Shown: positions 32,742 through 41,923 of the stretch, piece by piece
Position numbering within the stretch: position 1 is the first letter of the stretch
How the letters are laid out: each line of letters begins with the position of its first letter
Assembly (NCBI RefSeq): GCF_001007995.1
Contig: NZ_CP011389.1
Location: 2,766,501-2,830,500 of the forward strand
Direction: 5' to 3'
Length of the DNA: 64,000 nucleotides
From: Deinococcus soli (ex Cha et al. 2016)
Lineage (GTDB): Bacteria; Deinococcota; Deinococci; Deinococcales; Deinococcaceae
Program-made: the position numbers and the translations under genes
Notes under the pieces: model-generated
Told to the model about the DNA's origin: nothing
What the model saw: only the letters and a program-made list of their open reading frames with translations
The model's database searches: none

Positions 32742-33219
32742 GTGACCCTCACTGTTCGACCGCTCACCCCGTCCGACTTTCCCCAGGTCCGGCCGATGCT
32801 GCTCGACATGGGCTTCGTGGAGGACGAAGCTGAGCTTGCGGCGCGCTTTGCGCCCGGACTGGGTGCTGCTGGCCGCCTTCCGGGATGGAGTGCTGCTGGG
32901 ATACGCGGCGGCGCAGGACGACGGGTCGTACCTGCGTTCCGGCGGGTCGCACCACACGGCGAAACTGCATGACCTGTACACCGCTTCGGTTGCTCGCGGG
33001 CAGCGGGCGGGCCGGACGCTGATGCGTGGCATGGAGGCGTGGGCGCAGGCGCGGGGCGCGCGGTACCTGTTCTGCTCCGCCAACCTGCGGGAGGCGACGC
33101 CCGCCTATGAACGCAGGGAGTACATGCCGGGCGCGGAGGTGCGGGAGGGCTACCGATTCTTCGAGGTGGACTTCAGTGAACGAACGGCCCGCCAGCCGCA
33201 CCCGGAGCGGGGTTCGTGA
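32742..33219 (+). pseudogene. GNAT acetyltransferase with a +1 frameshift
   Basis: The N-terminal part (GTG at 32742, VTLTVRPLTPSDFPQVRPML, to about residue 37) is in one frame; the rest (DWVLLAAFRDGVLLGYAAA through SVARGQRAGRTLMRGM and the C-terminus) is in the next frame, entered around 32853-32857. Skipping one base joins them into a normal GNAT domain of about 158 aa with the acetyl-CoA loop RGQRAG. CAGACT at 32729-32734 supports the GTG start. It is either a recent pseudogene, a sequencing error, or a programmed shift. The downstream part overlaps the next GNAT gene by 4 nt, so the two were an operon. Confidence 0.7.
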
Positions 33220-33767
33220 CGCTGACCGCGCACGTCACTCCCCGCGCGGACCTGACCCCGCAACTGGAGGCCGGGCTGCGATCACTGCTGATCGCGGCGT
33301 ACCCGCAGTTCGCGGACTTCTGGGCGGGCACGTCGTACTGGGGCAGCGAACCCGAGTGGCACCTATGGCTGGCCGACCCGGCTGGAGTGCCGGTGGCGCA
33401 ACTGGGATTCGGGCGGCGTGTAGCGCAGATCGGGGGGCGTGACGTGACCATCGTGGGGGTGGGCGGCGTCGCCACGCACCCCGCATTCCAGCGCCGTGGC
33501 TTGGGCCGCCGCCTGCTGCGCGACCTGCACGCCTTCCTGCATACCCTCCCGGACGTGGAATTCGCGTTCCTGCAATGCCGGGAGGAGGTCGTCCCGTTCT
33601 ACGAGCGGGGCGGTTTCATGCGCGTTCCGAACGCCGCGCAGTACCTCGACCCGGACGAGGACCGGTGGGTGACGGACGCCGGGCCCACCCTGATCTTGCC
33701 TGTGCACGCCACGCTGACTGACTGGCCGGTGGGGGAGACCGTGAATCTGCGTGGAACACCCTGGTAG
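33216..33767 (+). CDS. GNAT family N-acetyltransferase
   Basis: A 183-aa acetyltransferase starting with GTG, overlapping the preceding frameshifted GNAT gene by 4 nt. The acetyl-CoA-binding motif is VATHPAFQRRGLGRRLLRDL near residues 87-106, preceded by the strand VTIVGVGGV, and the C-terminal motif has PFYERGGFMRVP near 127-138. The layout resembles aminoglycoside 2'-N-acetyltransferase-like proteins and NodA-like acyltransferases. Substrate unknown. If the upstream frame is truly broken, translational coupling to this gene would be weakened. Confidence 0.88.
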   Translation: MTLTAHVTPRADLTPQLEAGLRSLLIAAYPQFADFWAGTSYWGSEPEWHLWLADPAGVPVAQLGFGRRVAQIGGRDVTIVGVGGVATHPAFQRRGLGRRLLRDLHAFLHTLPDVEFAFLQCREEVVPFYERGGFMRVPNAAQYLDPDEDRWVTDAGPTLILPVHATLTDWPVGETVNLRGTPW

Positions 33768-33801
33768 TGGGGTGGGCGGGCAGGGTAGGCCAGGGTGCGG
33801 G

Positions 33802-33830
33802 TTGCCCCCCTCTGCGTGGGGCGGTATCCT
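33802..33830 (+). promoter_or_regulatory. promoter of the thrS leader
   Basis: TTGCCC (33802-33807) and TATCCT (33825-33830) have exactly 17 nt between them. The -10 is 6 nt before the ATG of a 32-codon reading frame, so the transcript should begin at or next to that ATG. Confidence 0.65.
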
Positions 33831-33836
33831 GCCCGC

Positions 33837-33935
33837 ATGAAGCCTCTCGCCCGTCACTCCGGTCTGGTGATGCGTGGCGCAGGGCTGCACCGAATGCCTG
33901 CACCCGGTCTGATCACGCGAACTCTGAGCGCCTGA
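33837..33935 (+). CDS. putative 32-aa leader peptide of thrS
   Basis: A short frame directly after a strong promoter and without a ribosome-binding site, i.e. a predicted leaderless leader peptide. Its sequence ends PGLITRTLSA, with two Thr codons (ACG at 33915-33917 and ACT at 33921-33923) just before the stop at 33933-33935. The stop lies inside the left arm of a hairpin, and two copies of a CCGGTCTG segment within the frame can pair with a downstream complement. The design suggests ribosome position on the Thr codons controls read-through into thrS. Inferred from sequence only. Confidence 0.5.
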   Translation: MKPLARHSGLVMRGAGLHRMPAPGLITRTLSA

Positions 33936-33990
33936 GAACCCCTTCAAGGTTTTCAGGCGTTCTGCTGGAACGGTGGCCAGACCGGGTTTC
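33903..33990 (+). promoter_or_regulatory. candidate transcription attenuator of thrS
   Basis: An inner hairpin (33929-33940 with 33948-33959, 12 bp, one G-U) is enclosed by an outer stem (33903-33911 with 33978-33986, 9 bp perfect) followed by TTTC. An alternative partner for the same right arm is 33859-33867 (9 bp perfect with 33977-33985). A ribosome stalled at the Thr codons would cover the outer left arm and the edge of the inner hairpin. The T-tract is short, so termination could be weak or the element could instead act on translation. Confidence 0.5.
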
Positions 33991-34037
33991 TCATGGTTGA
34001 ACGCGACCGCGCGCTCAGCCCACACACAGAGGTTGAT

Positions 34038-35987
<1,950 letters not shown>

Positions 35988-36001
35988 GCGCGGCCAGAAG
36001 C

Positions 36002-36032
36002 CGGGGCACCGTGAACGATCACGGCTGCCCCG
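36002..36032. terminator. hairpin terminator between thrS and the convergent HAAS-domain gene
   Basis: Arms 36002-36013 and 36020-36032 pair over 11 bp with one bulge; the hairpin covers the stop codon of the convergent gene (36019-36021). It can serve thrS on the plus strand. Confidence 0.65.
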
Positions 36033-37266
36033 ACTTCAGTTCCACCAGCGGAATCTCGTACGCCTGCTCTTGCAGCGCGGGCGTCCTGACGACGTTCAGA
36101 GGCACGCCACGCCGGTACTCCGGCCCCACCTGCACCAGCACGGCAGGCAGGGTCTGGGAGGAAAGCGAGGCGGCCGCCCATCCGTTCAGGTCCGGATGCA
36201 CAAGCAGGGCCGTCCAGTTGGTCCCGTACGGGCTGTAGAAACTCTGGAAACGCAGAATGCCGTCGCGGTCCGCCTGCATGGGCCGGGAGACCTCTAGTCG
36301 TTCCTGACCGGTCACCTCGGTCCGTCCTTCTACGAGAACCTCCTCACGGTACCGGGTGACCAGCACGTAAGCGGCCCCTGGTTGCACGCGCAGCACGTTC
36401 AGGTCACCGGGTGCGCTCAGCAGCTCGGATGCAGACGCGTTCATCCGCGCGCGCTGCGCGGGAGGCAGCATCTCCCGGGTCGCTTCCGCCGTCAGGCGCA
36501 CGTGCAGGTGATCCGCCCAGTCCGACAGCCGCGGTCCTGGCTCGCCGGGCAGGGCCACTCCGTCCAGGCTCAGCTGACCTCCGGGTGCCAGCGGCGCTCG
36601 CACCCGCAGCCCCGCCCGGTAGGCCCGGACGCCCAGATTGGGCAGATTCATGAATGGGCCCCGCACGTGATAAGCCTGCTCCAGCCAGGGAATCAGCGAT
36701 CGGTAGAGGCCATTTGAGTCTTTCACCAGGAAGCGGTCCGCGCCGGGAAGGGCCTCCACTTCGATCACCAGGGGCCGATCATCGGACGCCCCGCCATTGA
36801 GGGGGACCGCCAGGGCCTGCCCGACATGTAGGTTCGGCGTCCCATCATCGTTCATCACACGTGCCTGGGGGGGCAGCTGGCGGGTCCAATCGTCCAGTCG
36901 CAGCCACGGTACGACATCGCCTGATACGCCGCGCAGTCCATACCCGCCCCCGACCTCCGGGATGGGCGTGGGAAACACCTGCACGTCCCGGAAGTAAACC
37001 CCCGTCACGAGCACCGCCGTTCCCAGCAGCATCCAGGCCAGCAGGTGCAGGGGCGGATGGGTGGACCACAGACTCCGGCGCACGGTCTCCGGCGAACCAA
37101 GTTCCCTGAGTACCAGCTGCCGCGCTTCTTCCTCGGTGTGGCCGCCGAGGCGCAGGTCCTGAAGGCGTTCGAGCAGATGTGAACGCAATTTCAGTTGAAC
37201 GGCAGAGCGGACCTTCCGGCCCAGGCCCCGCGTAGCGGCACGGATGAAGCGGTCCTCGGGCGTCAT
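36019..37266 (-). CDS. HAAS/permease-prefix domain membrane protein
   Basis: A 415-aa protein. The N-terminal 75 residues form a helical HAAS-like (permease prefix) domain, LKLRSHLLERLQDLRLGGHTEE and ELGSPETVRRSLW, which typically pairs with a PadR regulator. One membrane segment follows (LLAWMLLGTAVLVTGVYF, about 74-91), and the large C-terminal part (about 95-415) appears to lie outside the cytoplasm with no family I recognise. The start codon overlaps the PadR gene stop by 4 nt (ATGA), confirming one operon. The role is probably PadR-linked signalling at the membrane. Confidence 0.8.
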   Translation of the reverse strand: MTPEDRFIRAATRGLGRKVRSAVQLKLRSHLLERLQDLRLGGHTEEEARQLVLRELGSPETVRRSLWSTHPPLHLLAWMLLGTAVLVTGVYFRDVQVFPTPIPEVGGGYGLRGVSGDVVPWLRLDDWTRQLPPQARVMNDDGTPNLHVGQALAVPLNGGASDDRPLVIEVEALPGADRFLVKDSNGLYRSLIPWLEQAYHVRGPFMNLPNLGVRAYRAGLRVRAPLAPGGQLSLDGVALPGEPGPRLSDWADHLHVRLTAEATREMLPPAQRARMNASASELLSAPGDLNVLRVQPGAAYVLVTRYREEVLVEGRTEVTGQERLEVSRPMQADRDGILRFQSFYSPYGTNWTALLVHPDLNGWAAASLSSQTLPAVLVQVGPEYRRGVPLNVVRTPALQEQAYEIPLVELKSGQP

Positions 37267-37604
37267 GCCCCCATCAGGTAGGCCCTGAGTGCCTCGGCGT
37301 GGGCACGCTGGGCGTCCCGTTGCCGGATGAGTTCGCTCAGGCCGGTGGGGGTGAGGTGGTAGTACTTGCGAGGTGGGCCGCCCGCGTCGCTGGGGCGGGT
37401 CTCGGCGTGGATCAGGCCGCGTTTCTCCAGGCGGTGCAGGGCGGGGTAGAGGGTGCCTTCCTTGAAGTTGAAGTGTCCGCCGGTCTTCTGCTGGACGTCC
37501 TAGATGATCCGCAGGCCGTAGAGGGGACCGTGTTCGAGACTGGCGAGCAGCAGGAAGTCCAGTGTGCCGCGCAGCAGGTTGCCGTCCGCACCATTACTTT
37601 GCAT
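37263..37604 (-). pseudogene. PadR family regulator with an in-frame amber codon
   Basis: The frame encodes a 113-codon PadR winged-helix regulator: RGTLDFLLLASLEHGPLYG, then KEGTLYPALHRLEKRG and GGPPRKYYHLTPTG, all hallmark segments in correct order. Codon 35 is TAG (37500-37502) where a Gln or Glu codon is expected (LRII-stop-DVQQKT). Everything else is intact, including the 4-nt overlap with the downstream membrane-protein gene. It is therefore a one-base nonsense mutant, a sequencing error, or a read-through case. Codons from 36 on could be made only by reinitiation. The CAG-to-TAG change is the simplest cause. Confidence 0.82.
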
Positions 37605-37630
37605 AGCTACATAGTGGCGCGAAGTAATGG
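37591..37630 (-). promoter_or_regulatory. candidate PadR operator/promoter
   Basis: A perfect 9-bp inverted repeat, CCATTACTT (37591-37599) and AAGTAATGG (37622-37630), brackets the start codon and the AT-rich CTATGTAGCTATG on the minus strand, which itself contains ATGT/CTAT elements like those of PadR boxes. The site would allow autoregulation of the padR operon. Confidence 0.45.
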
Positions 37631-37665
37631 CGGGCGTCGTGTACACCCGCCGGGGGACGTGCGGA

Positions 37666-38688
37666 TCAGCGGAACTGTTTCAGGCGCGTCTCGATCACGC
37701 TGGCGGCAGACGGCTGCGCTGTCGTGATGGATCGTGCGCGGGCCACTTCACGCGTGTCACTGTAGTTCGACAGTTTCAGGCCGTTCAGGTACACGGTCGG
37801 CGTGCCCTGCACGTTCACCTTCAGCCCCGCCTGTATCTGGGCGTCCACGCTGGTCCGGAACGTCCGCTGGCCCACACAGGTCTTGAACGCGGCCGTGTCC
37901 AGCCCGGCGGCCTTCGCGTACCCGGCGTACTTCGCGGGGGTCTCCTTCGGGTCTAGGGGCGTCCAGGTGCGGAAGTTCGCGAACAGCTGATCCGCGAACG
38001 GCCAGAATTTCCCCTGCGCGGCGGCGCACTCACTGGCCTCCGCCGCGCCCTGCGCGTTGCGGTGGAACGACAGCGGGAATTCGTAGTGCATTACGCGGTA
38101 CGTGGCACTGTCCTTGCGCCACGCGGGCAGCGCGGTGTCCCACAATTGCTTGCAGTACGGGCACTGGAAGTCACTGAAGACCCGCAGCGTGACGGGCGCC
38201 GCAGCGGTGCCCATCACGGCCTTCGTGGCCGGGAAGGCACTGTCGGGCCAGATGTTCACGGCGACGTACGCCGCATACCGCGTGGCGCTGCCCTCACCCG
38301 TCACCTTCAGGGCGATCAGGTCCGTTCCCGAATCGTCGGAGGGCTGCATGAACCCCGAGCGGGCCGCCGCCAGCAACTGCGGGTTACTCAGGCTGGCTTT
38401 CAGTTTCGGAAGGTCCGGGGCGCCCATGCCCCAGCCGGTCGCCACGCCACGCGCCAGCTCATCGGGCGAGTCCGTCTCGGTCAGCACGCCCACCACGTAC
38501 CCGCCGGTCACGTCCAGGGTGATCGTCGTCGCGCCCTGACGCAGCACCGCGCCGTCCACCGTCATGCCCTTCAGAATTGGCTGCGCGGCCGTCTGGGCGG
38601 GCGTCTGAAGCAACTGCGCGTCCGCTGGGGCGCTCAGGGCGAGGATGACGGTCAAAAGCAAAAACCGGTTGAGGACAGGCGTGTTCAT
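37666..38688 (-). CDS. exported DsbA-like thioredoxin-fold protein
   Basis: A 340-aa secreted protein with a signal peptide (residues 1-24, cut near ADAQ). After a 140-aa unrecognised N-terminal region, residues about 165-335 form a DsbA/DSBA-like fold with FSDFQCPYCKQLW (CPYC near 177-180) and the cis-Pro loop VQGTPTVYLNG near 294-304. Two further cysteines (SECAAA, KTCVGQ) may form a structural disulfide. The family oxidises or isomerises disulfides outside the cytoplasm or acts as a peptide-bond-level redox partner. It is a monocistronic gene divergent from the tRNA genes. Confidence 0.88.
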   Translation of the reverse strand: MNTPVLNRFLLLTVILALSAPADAQLLQTPAQTAAQPILKGMTVDGAVLRQGATTITLDVTGGYVVGVLTETDSPDELARGVATGWGMGAPDLPKLKASLSNPQLLAAARSGFMQPSDDSGTDLIALKVTGEGSATRYAAYVAVNIWPDSAFPATKAVMGTAAAPVTLRVFSDFQCPYCKQLWDTALPAWRKDSATYRVMHYEFPLSFHRNAQGAAEASECAAAQGKFWPFADQLFANFRTWTPLDPKETPAKYAGYAKAAGLDTAAFKTCVGQRTFRTSVDAQIQAGLKVNVQGTPTVYLNGLKLSNYSDTREVARARSITTAQPSAASVIETRLKQFR

Positions 38689-38741
38689 GCGGGGCAGTTT
38701 AGAGGCTGGCCCGGCAGATCCGCGGCGCAGGTGCCCCCCTG

Positions 38742-38770
38742 TTTACAGACCAGAAAAGCCGTGCTAACAT
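38742..38770 (+). promoter_or_regulatory. promoter of the tRNA-Cys/tRNA-Val operon
   Basis: TTTACA (38742-38747) and TAACAT (38765-38770) are spaced by 17 nt, 58 nt upstream of tRNA-Cys. No other promoter is needed for the two adjacent tRNAs. Confidence 0.65.
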
Positions 38771-38827
38771 TCCTTCCGCTGGAGAGGAAGACCCACCAGC
38801 CGCCCGCAAGGGACAGCAAAAGCCTCA

Positions 38828-38903
<76 letters not shown>

Positions 38904-38920
38904 GTACCCCATTTCAGGTT

Positions 38921-38997
<77 letters not shown>

Positions 38998-39000
38998 TAG

Positions 39001-39024
39001 ACGCCCACCTAGTGGGCGTTTTTC
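39001..39024 (+). terminator. terminator after tRNA-Val
   Basis: Arms ACGCCCAC (39001-39008) and GTGGGCGT (39012-39019) with a 3-nt loop and a T-rich tail TTTTTC. Confidence 0.85.
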
Positions 39025-39111
39025 TTTGTGCGCCTACCGCGTTTTTGGCCGTGGGAGCGGCCAGCGGTTTACTGGGCCAGCGCGGGATGCGCAGGTCAGC
39101 CTGAACACGAC

Positions 39112-39267
39112 ATGCGACGAGTTCCCGCTAGCCGCACGTACGGGGCGCTGCTGGGCCTGCCGCTGGAAGTGCAGCCCGACTTGGTGGACGTCGGCGACTT
39201 AGAGCGCATCACGCGGCGCATCAACGGGGGGGTAAACAGACTGCCGGACCGGGAGGCGTACCGCCGT
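39112..39267 (+). pseudogene. remnant of a GH19/endolysin-like lysozyme
   Basis: The translated pieces [17 protein letters not shown] and ITRRINGGVNRLPDREAY match the pattern of the end of phage-type GH19 chitinase/endolysins (YGxxLGLxLxxxPxL ... ITRRINGGxNGxxDRxxY), but the intervening segment that usually holds AxxYW is missing, and no N-terminal catalytic part or clean start and stop exists. It is most simply a deletion remnant of a lytic enzyme at the left edge of the island. The remaining bases to 39605 show no other gene. Assignment rests on pattern memory. Confidence 0.4.
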
Positions 39268-39605
39268 CCCGTGGGTGTTCCTGCGCGGCACCGGCGGGGA
39301 GAACGTGCTGTGGGCTGGGAAGCCCACCATATACAACGGCTCACATTCGTCCTGCCCAACGTTCGGGAGTTCGCCCCGGCCAGTGTCCGGCGGATCAGGA
39401 TGATGCTGGACAGCCCCTTCGCGGCCCTGCTCGTCGAGATGGCCTTCCGGCGGCTGTTCCCTGGCGGGTAAGCCCCGGACAAATCGGGCGATTGAAGCGG
39501 CGTACTCGCCTGCCGCACGATCGGCCACACGTGAATCTATCGCTGCTTTCTCGCCCTCAGGTGGACGAGCCGGCCCGCCAGGGCACCACCCCACATCACT
39601 CCTCG

Positions 39606-40559
39606 TCATGGGCGCAAGTTTGCGGCTCCTTTGCCCTGTCGTCGGTCGCGAATCAGAGCGGCCAGGCGCACGGGCGGTGACGAGACCAGGCGGGTCAGCC
39701 CGTCCAGTTTGATCTGATACGTCTCCGTCCGGAGGATCGTCCGAATCTTCCGGTACACGTCCTGCGCTTCAGGTGTGAACGCGGCTGCCATGAAGACGTG
39801 ATACGCCTCTGGGTACTCGTGCAGGCCCACCTGCCCACCTGCCGTCCGCGCTTTCTGAACGAACGTTCTCACGTCAGGCAACACGATGTCGTTCGTGCCG
39901 ACGAACAGGTCCATGGGTGGCAGTCCGGCCAGCGGTCCATACGTTGGACTGACTGCTGGGTTGAGCGGGCTGTCGTGACCCGCCCACAGCTCACCGGCGA
40001 CCACGGCCCCCGGGCGGGCCAGAAGTGGGTCCTTTGGGGCAATGTCTGCGATTTCGGGTGCGGGCATGGTCACGTCGACCCATGGGGAGAACAAGATCAG
40101 GTGCGCCGGAAGGGGCAACCTCGCATCCTGGCACGCCTGTGTCAGCGCCACGCAGAAGCCGGCCCCGGCCGAATCGCCACAGAAGACCACGCGCTCCGGT
40201 GGTGTGCGGCTCAGCACTTTCCGGTACACATCGAGCATGAACGCGTGCGCCTCAAGGTACGTGTGCTCGGGTGCGAGAGGGTAGATGGGCGCCGTCACGG
40301 TGGAGCCCGTGGCACGCATCAGCTGCTCGATGATGGCCCAGTGCGGAGCGATCAATTCGTGTACGTACCCACCACCGTGGATGTACAGAATGTGCCAGTC
40401 GGTTGCCTCTGCCTGAGGTTCCAGCCGGAAGACGGCGTGCCCGCAAAGCTGGTCATGGGCGATGTAGGCCTGCAGCTGGAGGGAGGCAGGAGGTGGTGCC
40501 ACCTGGGGATACGCTCGCTTCAGCAGGTTCGCCTTGAATGTCACCGGATCGGCGAACAC
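39606..40559 (-). CDS. alpha/beta hydrolase (HSL/carboxylesterase-like), 5' end cut by an IS
   Basis: A 317-aa reading from GTG at 40559. It has the oxyanion motif YIHGGGYVHE near residues 58-67, the nucleophile elbow GDSAGAG near 128-134, the acid in VGTNDIVLP near 221 and the His in EAYHVFMAA near 252, typical of hormone-sensitive-lipase-type esterases. The natural start is at 41489 beyond the IS5-family element: removal of the element and one TAA copy restores the frame MKPSIHMKVLEAVLRAQPN before this start. So the gene has 19 native N-terminal codons displaced. The surviving GTG may give a truncated protein. Confidence 0.85.
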   Translation of the reverse strand: MFADPVTFKANLLKRAYPQVAPPPASLQLQAYIAHDQLCGHAVFRLEPQAEATDWHILYIHGGGYVHELIAPHWAIIEQLMRATGSTVTAPIYPLAPEHTYLEAHAFMLDVYRKVLSRTPPERVVFCGDSAGAGFCVALTQACQDARLPLPAHLILFSPWVDVTMPAPEIADIAPKDPLLARPGAVVAGELWAGHDSPLNPAVSPTYGPLAGLPPMDLFVGTNDIVLPDVRTFVQKARTAGGQVGLHEYPEAYHVFMAAAFTPEAQDVYRKIRTILRTETYQIKLDGLTRLVSSPPVRLAALIRDRRQGKGAANLRP

Positions 40560-40589
40560 GTTGGGCTGCGCCCGTAATACAGCCTCTAA

Positions 40590-41459
40590 AAGCGTGTTTT
40601 AAAAGCTTTAGGCAGCGGGGTCAAGACGGCGCAACATGAGTCGAATGCTGGCGAGATAGCACCACGCTTCGGTGGTCTCTGGCCGCCCTTCGAAATCTCG
40701 GGTCAGGCGACGACAGCGGGTCAGCCAAGCCAAGCTACGCTCAACGACCCAGCGCCGTGGGCGGACAACGAAGCCTCGTTGTCCGCTGATGCGGTGAACG
40801 ATCTCCACCACCCAGCCCAGGACCTTCTCGGCCCACGTCACCACTTCACCTAAGTAACCGCCATCCGCCCAGATGTGCTTCAGGCGCGGATGGCGTTTGG
40901 CGAGGATGCCCAGCAGGATCGGGGCTGCGACCCGATCCTGCACGCCACCCCCCGTCACATAGACCACCAGCAGCAGTCCAAGGGCGTCCACGACCAGATG
41001 CCGCTTGCGCCCATTGGTCTTCTTGCCCGCGTCCACACCGCGTATCCCCGCCTGTGGCGCACAGCGCACGGTCTGGGAGTCGATACTGCCCGCACTCGGC
41101 TCCGGATCGCGTTTGGCCTTGCGCCGTGTACGTCTGACCAGGAAGCGGTTCACCGCTTCCCACGTGCCGTCGTACTGAAACCGTCGGAAGTAGCCGTAGA
41201 CGGTCTCCCAGGCTGGGAAATCATGAGGCAGATTGCGCCAGGCGCAGCCGTTTTGGAGTACATACATGATCGCGCACATCACCTCATACAGATCCACCGT
41301 GCGGGGTCGGCCCCCGGCCTTGCCAGTCGGCAACAACGGTTCGAGGCGTTTAAACTGCTGGCGGGTCAGGTCGCTGGTATACCGTTGTCGTCTCATCAAC
41401 ATCAGCGGGCCAGAACCTGGCCCGCTGCGCTGTCATTCAGGCACTTTTAAAACACGCTC
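40590..41459 (-). mobile_element. IS5-family (IS427-group-like) insertion sequence, 870 bp
   Basis: Imperfect inverted ends start AGCGTGTTTTAAAAG (40591-40605 and 41444-41458); the element is flanked by a TAA duplication (40587-40589 and 41460-41462). It contains one full-length transposase gene. The insertion interrupts the hydrolase gene at codon 10. The size and TNA target duplication are typical of the IS427 group. Confidence 0.85.
40608..41402 (-). CDS. IS5-family transposase
   Basis: A 264-aa single-frame DDE transposase. The N-terminus has LTRQQFKRLEPLLPTGK, typical for this group; the catalytic residues are Asp in SIDSQTVR near 106, Asp in WADGGYLGE near 186 and Glu in RRWVVERSLAWL near 221. 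The stop lies 3 nt inside the left inverted repeat region (element end at 40590). It looks complete, so the element may be active. Confidence 0.93.
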   Translation of the reverse strand: MLMRRQRYTSDLTRQQFKRLEPLLPTGKAGGRPRTVDLYEVMCAIMYVLQNGCAWRNLPHDFPAWETVYGYFRRFQYDGTWEAVNRFLVRRTRRKAKRDPEPSAGSIDSQTVRCAPQAGIRGVDAGKKTNGRKRHLVVDALGLLLVVYVTGGGVQDRVAAPILLGILAKRHPRLKHIWADGGYLGEVVTWAEKVLGWVVEIVHRISGQRGFVVRPRRWVVERSLAWLTRCRRLTRDFEGRPETTEAWCYLASIRLMLRRLDPAA

Positions 41460-41489
41460 TAACACTTTCATGTGGATACTCGGCTTCAT
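41460..41489 (-). pseudogene. detached 5' end of the alpha/beta hydrolase gene
   Basis: Reading leftward from ATG at 41489 with an AGGAGG-type ribosome site upstream (about 41493-41498), ten codons (MKPSIHMKVL) run into the IS target site. Joined to the sequence left of the IS they form one continuous frame with the hydrolase. This is direct evidence for the insertion event. Confidence 0.75.
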
Positions 41490-41607
41490 CGTCCCTCCTG
41501 AAGTGATTCTGCGGGGATGGGCGCGGCAGTTCCCTTTGCTGAACGTTGCCCGTCATGTGCTCGCCGTATGTTCAGGTGATCGAGATCCGTGCGCAAAGCA
41601 CACACAT

Positions 41608-41646
41608 TACAAACGCCCCCACCCTGGCCTGCGCTGGGGTGGGGGC
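41608..41646 (-). terminator. terminator for the WGxxGxxG gene
   Basis: Ten-bp perfect arms (41615-41624 and 41637-41646); on the minus strand the stem is followed by GTTTGTAATG, a T-rich tail. It lies 23 nt after the stop of the WGxxGxxG gene at 41669. Confidence 0.7.
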
Positions 41647-41668
41647 CTCCGTCGTTCTATGCAGTCGG

Positions 41669-41923
41669 TCAGCGGTGCGTGCCGGGCGTGGTCGTCGTGG
41701 TGTGGTCACGGTAGACGACCTTGGGTTCCTGGCGGCGAAGCCCAGCCAGACCGGCCAGCCCAAGGAGTCCCAGCCAGCCCCAGTCAACATCGTTGTCCTC
41801 AGTCCGGCTGGTGTTTGTCGCGGTGGTGTCCGTCGTCCCCGTTCCAGTGTCCTGAGCATAAGCGGACACGGGAGCGGCGGTGAGGACGAGGGCGAGGAGC
41901 GCTTTCCGGGTGAACAGAGTCAT
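41669..41923 (-). CDS. small WGxxGxxG-type exported protein
   Basis: An 84-aa protein from ATG at 41923: a signal peptide (MTLFTRKALLALVLTAAPVS, residues 1-20), a Thr-rich linker, and the hydrophobic C-terminal cluster DWGWLGLLGLAGLAGLRRQ, matching the WGxxGxxG C-terminal domain that resembles a sorting signal. No sorting peptidase is in the window. Longer starts (to 41947) would add residues without coding support. It sits inside the tRNA-Val island with its own terminator. Confidence 0.6.
   Translation of the reverse strand: MTLFTRKALLALVLTAAPVSAYAQDTGTGTTDTTATNTSRTEDNDVDWGWLGLLGLAGLAGLRRQEPKVVYRDHTTTTTPGTHR

Noticed and set aside
33837..34037. T-box riboswitch for thrS
   Set aside because: No T-box core (AGGGUGGnACCGCG) and no specifier-loop arrangement; the leader-peptide reading explains the sequence better.
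39028..39471. Intact 147-aa protein next to tRNA-Val
   Set aside because: Only the middle part resembles a known family and the region lacks a consistent start; treated as an endolysin remnant.
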